Assembly (NCBI GenBank): GCA_010909165.1 | Contig: MU008169.1 | Coordinates: 1,674,001 to 1,738,000, forward strand | Direction: 5' to 3' | DNA: 64,000 nt | From: Anthoceros angustus | Taxonomy: Eukaryota > Streptophyta > Anthocerotopsida > Anthocerotales > Anthocerotaceae | Shown here: positions 21,476 through 31,522 of the stretch, in pieces | Layout of the letters: the number at the start of each line of letters is the position of its first letter | Numbering within the stretch: the first letter of the stretch is position 1 | Notes under the pieces: model-generated | The model's input: only the letters and a program-made list of their open reading frames with translations | The model's database searches: none | What the model was told of the DNA's origin: nothing | Translations under genes and position numbers: made by a program

Positions 21476-22240
21476 CTAACCCTCGTCATCAGAGTGATCG
21501 GAACTCTCTTGCTCATACTTGGTCACGAGCTTCTCGATGAAATCCCTGCGCACCCTGTCCGTAACGGCCTCTGTGGACGCCTCATCCTCTCCCGCCCCGA
21601 CCAGCACCGGCCCGACCTGCAACAACGTAAAGGCCACGTCCTCGGGAGTGCACCTGTTGCCCCCGAACGGCCGCATGCCCACCAGGGTAGACTTCACGTT
21701 GCTCTGGTGGTACACCAGCACCGTGGGCAGATTGAAGTCGGGGTAATCCTTGATGCAGTCCGTGGACACGATCTTCACAAACTTCGTCCCAGCATACTTC
21801 CCCGCCAGCTCCTCCAAACACTGGCCCAGGATGTGGCAGTCGGGATTCCCGTCCTTGTACAGATGCACCACCACCCACACATCCGCCGGCGCCTGCGACA
21901 CCTCCCGGATGAAATCCGCCCCCGTGATGCCCATCACGTACCCGAACCGGGCCTTCCTGGCCCGCTCCCGCATCTCCGCCAGCCGCTTCTTCCTGTACTC
22001 CTCCAGGAACCGATCGTCGTCCAGATCCGCATCGTCCTCCAACTCCTCCAGCTCCTCCTCCGTCTTCTCCTCCAGCCACGCCTTGTCCACCTTCTTCCCC
22101 CTCCCGTCCTCCGCCGGCTCCCACCCCGGGGGCCTCGCCTTGGGCGGCTTCGGCGGCAGGTTCCCGAGCTTCCTCTGGATGTCGTCCCACTCCGTCGTGG
22201 TGCCCTCCTCGTCCTTGTACACGTAGTGGTAGTCCGCCAT
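21476..22240 (-). CDS. Phosducin-like protein 3 / PDCL3-type (254 aa)
   Basis: Intronless. It opens with TEWDDIQRKLGNLPPKPP, the helical N-terminal motif of PhLP2/3 proteins, followed by an acidic, Lys/Arg-rich helix (ELEELEDDADLDDDRFLEEY) and a thioredoxin-fold domain at about residues 95-205 (VVVHLYKDGNPDC, KFVKIVSTDCIKDYPDFNLP, TVLVYHQS). The CxxC redox site of thioredoxin is absent, as expected for the family. The tail is acidic (SSDHSDDEG). Known: PhLP2/3 proteins are cofactors of the cytosolic chaperonin CCT in folding actin and tubulin. At 254 aa it is close to the 239 aa of human PDCL3. Its start codon is 267 bp from that of the divergent WDR5-like gene. Confidence 0.9.
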   Translation of the reverse strand: MADYHYVYKDEEGTTTEWDDIQRKLGNLPPKPPKARPPGWEPAEDGRGKKVDKAWLEEKTEEELEELEDDADLDDDRFLEEYRKKRLAEMRERARKARFGYVMGITGADFIREVSQAPADVWVVVHLYKDGNPDCHILGQCLEELAGKYAGTKFVKIVSTDCIKDYPDFNLPTVLVYHQSNVKSTLVGMRPFGGNRCTPEDVAFTLLQVGPVLVGAGEDEASTEAVTDRVRRDFIEKLVTKYEQESSDHSDDEG

Positions 22241-22507
22241 CGCTGGGCGCCCGCAAACCCCGAGCTTGAATCGCCCACAAACCCCGAGCTAGAATCGCCC
22301 ACAACCCTCCAGCAAGAATCGCCCACAAAGCTCGACCTCGTGCGCGAGCTCGCTCTCGCTCTCGCCCTCGCCCTCGCCCTCCCCTCGCTCGGAAACTAGG
22401 GTCGCGAAAGAACTCAAACCCGGACGCAACGAGCTCGGCGGGCGTGGCCTCCGGCGAGTCCGGGCCGCCGGGGCGAGGAAGAAGAAAGCCCGGTCGGGCC
22501 GGGGACG
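22241..22507. promoter_or_regulatory. Short divergent promoter with 24-bp repeat
   Basis: Shared upstream region of the phosducin-like and WDR5-like genes. Three imperfect copies of GAATCGCCCACAA followed by about 10 nt lie at 22268-22330, and a CTCGCT/CGCCCT run lies at 22350-22390. GC-rich and without TATA. Confidence 0.5.
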
Positions 22508-23676
22508 ATGGACGACGAGGAGGACGTGCCGTTGTCGGAGCTTGTGGCTATGTCGGAGCTGGCAGCGATTTCAGCCGCGTCCCGCGGGCAGGGCGAGGGC
22601 GAGGACCAGGGCCAGGCCAGCCCGCCTTCCGGCCCTACCGGCGGGCGCGGTCTCTGCGCGGGCATGCGGCGGCCATCGCGGTGGTGAAGTGGTCTCCGGA
22701 CGGGGAGTGGCTGGCCAGCGCGGGCGCGACCCGGAGATCCTGGTGTGGAGCGCCAAGGACTGGAGCGTGAAGGCGACGCTGCGGGGGCACGGCAAGGGGA
22801 TCTCGGATCTGGCATGGGCGGGGGACGGGAAGTGCATCTGCTCCGCGTCGGACGACGAGAGCGTCAAGATCTGGGACTGGGAGGCGCAGACGTGCGTGCA
22901 GACGCTCAAGGGCGAGAAGGACTGGTTCACCTTCTGCGTGGATGTGTGCCCGAAGAAGGAGCTGGTGGCGGCGGGGTCGTGGTCCGATAGCGTCAGGATA
23001 TGGCGGATCGGAAAGGGCAAGGACGTCACCTGCTCCATCCTGAAGGCGCACTCGGATCCCGTCACGGCCGTGCAGTTCAACAAGAAGGGGGACAGGCTGG
23101 TGACCAGCAGCTTGGATGGATTGTTCGTCATCTGGGACACGGAGCGATGGACGTACACGAAGCTGGTGAATGAAAACAGTGGTTTGCCTCCGGTTTCGCA
23201 CGTACAGTTCACGCCGGTGAAGAGTTCTGTGCTGGTGGCCACCATGGACAACGCCATTGTGAGTGAGCGAGGGTTCGGGTTGGACGCTGCTAGGGTTTGT
23301 CTGCATGCTTGTTAGGGTTTCGGTTGGAGATCAATTCGGGGGTTTATTCCATTGTGTCCTGAATTCTTTTTGTGGTTTCCTGTCGCAGAGGCTCTGGAAT
23401 TGGAGGACGGCGGAGATTACAAAAGAATATTTCGGCCATACGAATGAAGAATTATTTATCATGCCCGCGGTTACTGCCAAGGGGAAGTATGTAGTGAGCG
23501 GGTCAGAGGACAAGTTGGTGTACATATGGGATTTGCAGTCGAGGGTGGTACTGCAAAAGCTGACAGGACACTCTGCTGCAGTAATATGTGTTGCTTGTCA
23601 TCCATCGTCCACTCGGATTGCGTCGGCTGACTTGGCGGCGGAGGGCGGAGTGATCAATATTTGGGAGCAGGAGTAG
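22508..23676 (+). CDS. WDR5/SWD3-like seven-bladed WD40 protein, with two frame breaks near the start
   Basis: Two exons: 22508-23258 and 23389-23676 (GT-AG intron, phase 0). Seven WD repeats can be read, ending in IWD/IW-type blades; the block GISDLAWAGD..CSASDDESVKIWD and the last two blades (GHTNEELFI ... VVSGSEDKLVYIWDLQ and GHSAAVICVACHP) are close to plant WDR5. Known: WDR5 scaffolds COMPASS-type H3K4 methyltransferases. The third blade is divergent (GEKDWFTFCVDV) and the normal GH dipeptide is lost there, so it may be a diverged paralogue and not the core WDR5. From the ATG at 22508 the frame must change twice, near 22610-22635 and near 22722 (GCGGGCGCGACC appears one C short), to join the rest; both spots are very GC-rich. 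Confidence 0.8.
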
Positions 23677-23693
23677 TTGAGTTCTCGTTTTCG

Positions 23694-25072
23694 TTATTCC
23701 TTCTTAATGCCACTGGCGTTTCCCTGGAGGAATCCGCTCCTGATTTGGTCGGCGATGTCACTCACAGCTCCTGGGTTGTGTGGCACGAAGACTGTTGTAT
23801 TCTTAGAGTGCTGCCCGATTTCCTGCAAGCCAGACAGTTGTACAGATACGATAAGGTTGAGGGTACAAGTAGCTCCAGGTTGGACAGGATATGAAAGTGA
23901 GACTCACTTTGAGTGTGTCGAAATATTGAGTTATTAAAACCATGTCGAGAACATCCTTGGGTGTGGTGTCGTGCACGTTGCTGGAGAAAGCCAACACGCT
24001 CTCCCTCAGACCGTCCACGATGGCTTGACGTTGCCGGGCCACTCCCACTCCGGACAAGTACTTGCTCTCAGCTTCTGCTTCCGCTCTCTTCACCTGCAAG
24101 ATCTTCTCCGCTTCTGCCTTCTCGTTGGCTGCCACCCTCATCCGAGTGGCTGCGCATGGTACGAGGGGGGGGTGTCAGCTGGTGAAATGCAGCAAACCGA
24201 AGCCCTGCCATGGATGGGCTGGGCTGGGCAGGTTAAACTGCACAAAACGAGATACTTGCCTGCGTTGATCTCATTCATGGACCTCTTCACTGTGGCATCA
24301 GGTTCAATATCTGTGATGAGAGCCTGCTCGATGGCGTAGCCAAACACTCCCATGACCTGTGACAGTTCACACCCCGTAGTCAGCACGATGACTGAATTGG
24401 GTCATTGCAAATTAACTGCCCAACAGGCCACTTCATTCCAGCAGGCCTAGGCAGCTGCTGACCTTCTCCAACTCGTCCTTCACGTTGTGGGCAATGTCGT
24501 TTTTCTGCTCAAATACTTCGTCCAAAAGCATCTTAGGAACACTCGCTCTAACCACTGCAGCCCCTCGCCATCCACCACGTTAGCCGAGCTCACGCCACAT
24601 ACTACAGTAAAACCCAACAACCAAATCCAACACACCCACCGTCGAAAACATAAGCTTGAATTTGCTTGTGAGGGTCGGTGAGCTTGTAGAAGGCATCGTC
24701 AGCGTGCTCAAGCAGAGCCCGATATTGGACAGAGCAGACCACGGAAACGAACACGTTATCCTGCCAAAACAACAGTGGTTGAGAAGCCCACAAATCCTTT
24801 ATCCCCGCACCCTAAGCCCACCGCCACCCACCAGCTCAAACGCGCTTCCAACAAAACCACGGGACACGGAGAGGAGAGCCCACCTTAGTCTTAGTCTCGC
24901 ACCTCACATCCAGCTGCTGCACCCGCAGCGACACATATCCCGCAACGTTGTACCCGCAGAGCCAATTCACGCAATTGATTCCTGGAACTGCCAATCTTTC
25001 GAACTTTCCGAACCGCTCAACTATCCCCACCTTGGCTTGATCCACACACATACAGCAACAAACGGACCCCAT
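23694..25072 (-). CDS. Hypersensitive-induced response (HIR) protein, SPFH/prohibitin family (289 aa)
   Basis: Six exons: 25072-24884, 24760-24640, 24554-24463, 24356-24260, 24149-23908, 23822-23694; 870 nt, all phases agree. It begins [20 protein letters not shown]: Gly2 fits N-myristoylation and the following cysteines fit palmitoylation, as in HIR proteins. The SPFH domain follows ([20 protein letters not shown], then [13 protein letters not shown]), then the coiled region [20 protein letters not shown] and [19 protein letters not shown]. Known: HIRs form oligomers in plasma-membrane microdomains and take part in immune receptor complexes. The intron after exon 4 has a GC donor (AG|GCAAGT). 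The stop lies 17 bp from the stop of the convergent WDR5-like gene, so the two mRNAs must overlap. Confidence 0.95.
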
Positions 25073-26980
25073 CGCTCTGCCTAATCTGCAATCCTCCAGT
25101 CAACAATCCGCAACAACCCAAATCCCGCCTTCTTCCGCTCACACCAGCCCGAGAATCCGGCACACGAACCCCAATCACTCGATGGTCACTACGCTCTTCG
25201 GCGGAAATGGCGATCACACCCTTCGCGTTATTCCTGCTCCAGTCTGTCCTGCCTAGGAGACGACCCAACTGGGTATAAATACCAGCGTGCGGATGAGTTA
25301 CTGACGTGGATAGTAGTTTACGCTGGCCTCACTATGTACCTACTTATCTACCAAAAGTAATATCGCAATAAAATTACACATTACGTATGTACCTACATAG
25401 TCTGGACTCGCCTACAGATCTAGAGCCAACAAAGGCAGGAATCCGAATCCGCGGCTCGTTTGGTACCTACATAGTTAGTTATGGTACCTAGTCAGTAAAA
25501 CAAAAGGCAACGAAAACAGGAATTACCGAGATGGGCCGGCTGTTACCCTAGACGTGATAAAGCTGCACTCCTCCTGTTGACAAGTCGCCCACAAAGAGCG
25601 CGTAGGGGTTCTTCCTGGGATGGATGGCCTTGGCAAGTGCAGTCGTGACGTCGTCTGTTCCCTGGGCCTGCCAGTGGCGGGAATGGAGAACGGAGCCACA
25701 TGAGCCTCTATCCACTTGCAGCGTCCTTGGTGGTACCCCACGTACATTTGGAAGTAGGAGCCTGCAGGGCATCTGAGCTCGAGGCGAGCTAAAGAGAGGC
25801 CGGCTTCCCGGTGTAAAAGCACGCTGCAGCCCCTGGGGCCTATCGCCCGGAAGCCCGGGCCGTGGCGTGGCTTGCGCTTTAAGATAACACTTCGTGCCAT
25901 GGGCCCGGGCCCCGGCTTGCATATGCCGCTTTGATGCTTCCACGCCGCCTTTCAAACTTCAAAGCCAAGGCGTCAAAGAAATCACTGAATGTGGGTTCCA
26001 CATCACTGCTACTTTGTCCTAACCCGGTATTCTTCACTCCTTGCTTTGTTATGAATCTCCGTATCCTGCAAGATGATGAAACAGTATGTGGCTTCAACTT
26101 CAAGAGTGGAAGGAACGGCGAGCTAGCCACACATGCTACAGCACAAAAGTGATGCGTGTGTCTGATGTGCGGAAGGCGACAGGCTGTCACCAGCCCCAAC
26201 ACGTAGAAGGATTTGTCAGCACAAACCCTGCTGCTGATGGTGGAAGCCTCTGAACTCCAGGGAAGAGTTGCGTAGCAGACCACTTTGTAATACGCTACAG
26301 GAACACATGGCCAGGGCTGGATGCCTTTTGTATCATACGGGAGTGGAAAATGTGATCTCTTTATGTGAAACTGCACAGGATCTCTTCTGATTTGACGAAA
26401 GGGGCACGTTTCCAAGCTGCACAAACTTGGGTTCCTTCCCACATTGAAGGATGATAACCTTGGGTTCCCTTTCCTTGCTCTGGTGACATACAACATCCAA
26501 GTAGGCTGCGCAAAAATTTGTCTGTGTGTGCTTTGGCCCGAGTGCTCTCTGCTACATAGCTTTGAGTGTCGGGGGCAGCGGAGTTGAATTGATAATCTTG
26601 CTGATAAGACCTGTTTCAATAGAGCCAATCTGCGTATCCCGCCAGATGATTAAACAGAACGTAACCTGGACGGCAACCGAGCTAGCCAACACAGCACAAA
26701 AGTGATACTTCTGTCTGTCTGCCTGTCAGGCAGGCAGGCGACAGGCAGTCACCAGCCCCAACACGTAGGAGGATTTATTAGCACAAACACCGCTGCTGAT
26801 AGTGGAAGCCTCTGAACTCCAGGGAAGAGCCGCGTAGCAGACTGCCTTCTAAAACACTACAAGAACAGATGGCCAGGGCTGGATGCTTATTGGATCGTCA
26901 GGAAGATGCCAAACTCTTCATAATATGGGAGTGGAAAATGTGATCTCTTAGCCCTGTGCAGCACCTCTTCTGTTTTGTGA
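25073..26980. other. Intergenic with a 280-bp duplication; unresolved ORF
   Basis: Upstream part belongs to the HIR promoter. Two direct copies, about 26160-26390 and 26725-26960, share GGCGACAGGC, CACCAGCCCCAACACGTAG, GGAAGCCTCTGAACTCCAGG and GAGTGGAAAATGTGATCTCT. A minus-strand frame of 249 codons (26628-25879) covers the first copy; the same frame in the second copy is open for about 40 codons and then hits a stop, and replacement changes are common between the two. I do not recognise the product and consider it doubtful as a gene. A further minus-strand frame at 25523-25900 is also unrecognised. Confidence 0.4.
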
Positions 26981-27796
26981 CTAATAATGCCCTGCCAAGT
27001 AGTAAGGGTCCGCCATAGCTTCTAATATTCTCCGTTCCAGCTCTTTCTCTTCGATCCAAACAGAGCTCTGTTGCCTGGTTGCTGCTTTCTCCCTGTCTTG
27101 CTTCCTCGCGAGCAGCTTCTCCCTGAACAAACGCCTCTCTGCCCTATCTGCTCGATCTTTTTCCTGTTCAAGACGAAACGATGTCGCGTTAGTGACAAAG
27201 TCATGGAGAGCCAGTTTCTTCTATGGTGCATACAAGTTCCTTCCACACTCTAGTCCAGCCGGCTAAACAAACAAGTCAATCTATGCCAATCACACAACCT
27301 GAAATCTCCACCTTCATACCTGAACAAACTCAGGCTTCACCGAGTACATTCCAATTCAAGGCACCTCACAAACTAGACAACTGGGAAGGCATACCCTAGC
27401 AAGCCGTGACGCCTTGTTCCCCTCCTCGGCTTCCAGAGCTCGGGCCCTAGTCCGTTCCTCCCTCAAAGCAGCCCTCTGCGCTTTCTCCAGCATAACCTGG
27501 AGCTCCGCAGTCTTCTTCTTCTTCTCCTCCTTCCGCCTCCTCCCCGCCTCCTCCTCCGCGTACTGCTTCCTCAGCTCCGCCAACGACCTGTCATACTGCC
27601 GCCTGAGCTCAACCTTCGAATCCACCTTCTTCCTACTCCTCAAAATCTCGGACGCGTCGGATGACGCTTTCAGGTCATCAAAACCTGCCACACTCCCCGA
27701 GCCGCTGCTGGAATGTGCAGAAACCGTCAAAAGCCTTGCAGGAACATCACACACTCGCTTGTGCTGCACCAGCCTGTGCAACAAGCGCTGCGCCAT
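26981..27796 (-). CDS. Probable mitochondrial coiled-coil protein (194 aa)
   Basis: Two exons: 27796-27395 and 27163-26981 (GT-AG, phase 0; 585 nt with stop). The first 30 residues (MAQRLLHRLVQHKRVCDVPA...) are basic with no acidic residues before position 17, as expected for a mitochondrial presequence. Residues 45-175 form a long, highly charged helix (EILRSRKKVDSKVELRRQYD, then EEEAGRRRKEEKKKKTAELQ), and the C-terminus reads SSVWIEEKELERRILEAM. Plant mitochondrial ribosomal and assembly proteins can look like this, but I cannot name the family. The gene lies divergent from the p47-like gene. Confidence 0.75.
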
Positions 27797-28415
27797 TGCA
27801 GTCTCACGGCTCCTCCTACCCTAACACACCAGCATTGCACCACATTCCAGTCACCATTTCCAGCCTCTTCCAGCCCCAGAACAGGCGTCACAGTACGCCA
27901 CCTCCGCCGTTCGTTCAAGCAAGACGATCTGACGACGAACCAAATGGATCACATTTCCAGCAGCCGCTCCCATCGATCGATCCGAGCTAGGAGCAAGACG
28001 AATTCCAAACCCTCGCATTTGGCTTAACCCAGGTGGTTTATTCCGTAATCAGAGTAAATTTGATTAAATTCGTCATAATTAGATAACCTAATCAAGGGAA
28101 CGCCAAAATAGAACGAGAAAGATTGGAATGGAAAGTCGAAAACAAGGAAGCATGACCTATATAGGTACATACGCTTACAACCACGTCTTTGGTGCCGCAA
28201 CTTCATTTCCTATTGTTTTCAGCTAGGAACGGAGCAGCTGCGGGAAGGCTTGCGAAGGAGAAGGCGCGTTGGGACGGTAGGGTTTGCTGGCGCCGGCTTG
28301 AGTGTTGCTTGCTTGTGCCGTGTGATGGTGCGTTCTTGATGGCGGGAGGTTGCTTGTAGCTGAGAAAGTTTTGCTGCTGCGTTGCTGGCTGTTCAGATTA
28401 CGAGCTTTTGTTGCG
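27797..28415. promoter_or_regulatory. Divergent upstream region, coiled-coil gene / p47-like gene
   Basis: 619 bp between two start codons. The middle (28020-28200) is AT-rich; no TATA box, repeat or RNA gene is evident. Confidence 0.4.
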
Positions 28416-29357
28416 ATGGATGCGAGTGGAGGCGGGAAAGCGGCGAAGGGGAAGAGCTCCAAGAGCGGGGCGGGCAACAGAGGGGGAATCAGAACCCTGT
28501 CGGACTTGCGCCGGAATGTGGAGTCAGGCAGCGACTCGGAGGGGCCGCAGGAGTACTACACGGGAGGCGAGAAGAGCGGGATGATGGTGCAGGATCCCAA
28601 CAGAGGACGGAAGGATGTGGACGCCATCTTCGACCGGGCCCGGCAGTCGGGAGCTCGGGAGGGCTTTGCACCGGCGGAGCCTGCTACGCGGAGCAGTTTT
28701 GCTGGACCCGCGCGGACTTTGGCGGGGGATCAGCGGCTGCCGGAGCCGGAGCAGGCCGCGGATGTTGCTCCCGTTTTCCACACCATCACTTTCTGGAGGA
28801 ATGGTTTTACCGTGGACAACGGGCCTTTGCGCAGATTTGATGACCCCGCCAACGCTTCCTTCTTGGCTAGCATCAACAAGGCCGAGTGCCCCAGGGAATT
28901 GGAACCTGCGTCTCATGACACTCCTGTGCATGTGAACCTTGTGAGGCGGGATGATGATTGGCAGGCTCCCAAGGAACCTAAGCAGGTTCTGGCCTTCCAA
29001 GGCACAGGGAGGACGCTCGGGGGCAGCACTCCCGCTGCGCCTCCCAGTGCCGCTCCGGCTCCCCTGACGCCTAGGGAGGCAGGGACTCAGCCGGCCATGG
29101 GGCTCGTGGTGGATGACAAGAAACCCTCGACGTCGATACAGCTTCGCCTGTCCGATGGCACCCGCATGGTGGCTCGCTTCAACCATCATCACACAGTTGG
29201 CGACATCCGAGGGTTTATTCAAGCTGCCAGGCCGGGAACTTCAGGGTCATATCAGCTTCAGACGATGGGCTTTCCTCCCAAGCAGCTGACGGATCCTCTT
29301 CAGACAATTGAGGAGGCGGGTCTCATTAGTGCCGTGGTCATTCAGCGAGGCGGATGA
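28416..29357 (+). CDS. p47/NSFL1C-like UBX protein, Cdc48 cofactor (313 aa)
   Basis: Intronless. The ATG at 28416 starts [13 protein letters not shown]; an in-frame ATG 66 nt upstream (28350) would add 22 hydrophobic residues and is less likely. A low-complexity N-terminus with the p47 motif IRTLSDL and EEYYTGG-like [11 protein letters not shown] is followed by a SEP domain (about residues 119-186; [20 protein letters not shown]) and a C-terminal UBX domain (about 236-311; [28 protein letters not shown]). Known: p47-class proteins recruit Cdc48/p97 to membrane fusion or degradation tasks through UBX. A UBA domain, present in human p47, is not seen, as in some plant PUX proteins. The UBX FPR/FPN signature reads FPP. 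Confidence 0.92.
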   Translation: MDASGGGKAAKGKSSKSGAGNRGGIRTLSDLRRNVESGSDSEGPQEYYTGGEKSGMMVQDPNRGRKDVDAIFDRARQSGAREGFAPAEPATRSSFAGPARTLAGDQRLPEPEQAADVAPVFHTITFWRNGFTVDNGPLRRFDDPANASFLASINKAECPRELEPASHDTPVHVNLVRRDDDWQAPKEPKQVLAFQGTGRTLGGSTPAAPPSAAPAPLTPREAGTQPAMGLVVDDKKPSTSIQLRLSDGTRMVARFNHHHTVGDIRGFIQAARPGTSGSYQLQTMGFPPKQLTDPLQTIEEAGLISAVVIQRGG

Positions 29358-29718
29358 ACATCCTCATCTCGGCCCTTTTGCTCCAATTCTGATGGTCGCT
29401 TTGATTATAGGAAGTTGGATGAATTTGAGTATAGTGGGACAATTTTCTTACTAGGTCTCTGAATTGTACAGCCACAGAAGCCTGAATTTTCACGTCTCTC
29501 AAATGTTGTAGATGACGCGGAGAACTTGCACAGTTATGCAAACCCCTCTTCTTATTTCAGACACTGCGTTACTTTCATAATCCTTGGAACTCTGACACTC
29601 ATGCTTTTTGCAATTCCACGCGCAATTTTCAAGACGTTGCAACATGGGTATAGCAGCTTCTCAATGGGTTGGAAGGCATACATTTAGCACGTTACAACAC
29701 AAAACTTTAGCTCAGATT
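29358..29718. other. Convergent intergenic, 361 bp
   Basis: Shared 3' flank of the p47-like and holocytochrome c synthase genes; moderately AT-rich, nothing else seen. Confidence 0.4.
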
Positions 29719-30837
29719 CTAAGCAGCAGGAGTTTGTTGCGAATCAGGCTGCCCATGATGCACATGACCGGGATTATCTAGAGGGGAAGCAAGTCCGGTC
29801 TTACCAGCCAACTCCTCGACTAACATCCTAACCCTGAGGAGGGCAGCAGGTACCGAGTCCAAAGCAGGCCTGACATCGATCACGAAAGGCCACTTAGCCT
29901 GAGCATTGTCATCATAGTAGAAATCGATGACGTAGCGCATCTCCCGACCACCTCTGTCAACCGTCCAGTCGTGACGATCAAATGGCGCACCATAACCTAG
30001 AAGCTTTTTAACATGCGCCTGAAAAAGCCATACAGAGGATGTTAGCTTGTCACTGGAATCAAAGCTTCTCAACTCATCGAACATGAACACATGCACAGAT
30101 CGTTTGCTCACCTTGGGAGACAAGTCATGAGGCCGTCCTTCGAAATACAGCAACCTCGGTTCATACTCCGCTGAGCCCGGAAAAAGCTGAGAATACAACC
30201 TCTCCCATTGCAACAATCTGTTCCACGTGCTCTCGTTCACAGCGTTGTGAGTCGTGACAACAGCTTCCATATCCCGTTCACTCACATCATCAGCCTTACC
30301 TTTCCTAACAAGGCTATTAAAAAACATCTGAGGCGAGGGATACATCCAAGTCTCCTCGGTTCCACCCTTAGGTATAGACGATTTTTGCCTGTACGTAGAC
30401 AACACCTCCTCTTGCCCGGGAGCCGGGGTCTGGTTAGCATTCTTCGGCATCCTGTTCAGAGGATTAATCTCTTCCGCAGCCTCTTTCGTGCCGTAGTAGA
30501 GGAACGACGGCATCACCCAAATATCCCTCTTAGACGGTTCCTTCCCTTGCGGATCTATCCTCCTCCCGTACACATCATACACATGAGGATGCTTGTACTT
30601 GCCCTGCCTGCTCGACTCCTCACTCTCCGCATCCCGCCCCGAACTCCCTGCTGCCCCGCTACACGCAGCTCCCCCCTCTCGACTGCAGGCCGCATCCAGC
30701 AATTTCTCCCTAGCTGCACCTGTCACCGGACAGTCCGCACCAGGGAACGCCTTGTAATACAAATCATGCACTCTGTCGGGCACGCTTTTGCTCCGCTTCT
30801 CGGCTGGAGGACCTTCCACACTCCCCGCGTTTCCCAT
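29719..30837 (-). CDS. HCCS: Holocytochrome c synthase (cytochrome c heme lyase)
   Basis: Best model is two exons, 30837-30112 and 30018-29719, giving 341 aa; the intervening 93 nt (GTGAGC ... TTTTTCAG) has no stop and keeps frame, so an unspliced form of 372 aa is also possible. Conserved features: a CPV heme-regulatory-type motif at residues 36-38, HPHVYDVYGR, INPLNRMPKNANQTPAPGQ, WMYPSPQMFFNSLVRKG, and PFDRHDWTVDRGGREMRYVI. Known: the enzyme attaches heme covalently to apocytochrome c in the mitochondrial intermembrane space. The segment encoded by the optional intron falls right before the catalytic GYGAPFDRHDW block and has no counterpart in other family members I know, which supports splicing. 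The C-terminal tail after ALDSV is divergent. Confidence 0.93.
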   Translation of the reverse strand: MGNAGSVEGPPAEKRSKSVPDRVHDLYYKAFPGADCPVTGAAREKLLDAACSREGGAACSGAAGSSGRDAESEESSRQGKYKHPHVYDVYGRRIDPQGKEPSKRDIWVMPSFLYYGTKEAAEEINPLNRMPKNANQTPAPGQEEVLSTYRQKSSIPKGGTEETWMYPSPQMFFNSLVRKGKADDVSERDMEAVVTTHNAVNESTWNRLLQWERLYSQLFPGSAEYEPRLLYFEGRPHDLSPKVSKRSVHVFMFDELRSFDSSDKLTSSVWLFQAHVKKLLGYGAPFDRHDWTVDRGGREMRYVIDFYYDDNAQAKWPFVIDVRPALDSVPAALLRVRMLVEELAGKTGLASPLDNPGHVHHGQPDSQQTPAA

Positions 30838-31522
30838 GTAGAACCAACTCTATCCCCGATCAGCACACACAGGCGGTCCAGCCCGGGAATCCCTAACTCC
30901 AACACCACCCCTCGCTACCCAGACACCTGCGCAATCACAGCACAAAAAAACCTAGACTCGTCATCCATATACCCACCCGACACGCAGAAAGGAAACAAGC
31001 ACCACGAAATCCTCAGAAAGCAACAAGAAAGGAATCACGCACCATAAGCCAGCAGTGACATGCGCACCGCTCGCATCTGCTGCCAAAATCTCCTAACCAC
31101 CGAGCCTGCAACAAGCCGCGGCACAGCAAGGGCAACCGAAACGCAGCATCCGGTTGAGATCGCACAGCAGGCCATGCCAGGCCGAAACAGGGCCGCGTCT
31201 CACACGAATTATTGGTCCGCGTCTCATACGAATTATCGGCCGGCGTCTCAAACGAATTAATCCGCCTCCGGCCGCTGTTGAGCTTGAGCCACCGATTCTC
31301 ATGCCGCCGGGGATTAGCTCTAGCTGTGATGTTTATCCCCGTCCCAGTTGGAGTCCATACAGAGCCGCGTGGCAGCCTCCCGGACATACCACGCTGGCAG
31401 CGCCACTTGGCAAGGAGCTGGTGCGGGCTAGCGCTATCCTGCAGCAGCAGATGCAGATGCAGCTGCAGCTGCGAGCTTGCCTGAGGGAGCTGGCGAGGCG
31501 AGCGACGAGGAAGCAAGGGAAG
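30838..31522. promoter_or_regulatory. Divergent upstream region with 24-bp tandem repeat
   Basis: Between the heme lyase and CBS protein start codons. Three 24-bp units starting GTCTCA at 31197, 31221 and 31245 each contain ACGAATTA. The CBS frame is open through this repeat back to an ATG at 31154, but the repeat-encoded sequence looks non-biological. Confidence 0.5.

Noticed and set aside
21494-22399. 301-codon plus-strand frame opposite the phosducin-like gene
   Set aside because: Leu/Arg/Pro-rich antisense of a clear PDCL3 coding sequence in GC-rich DNA.
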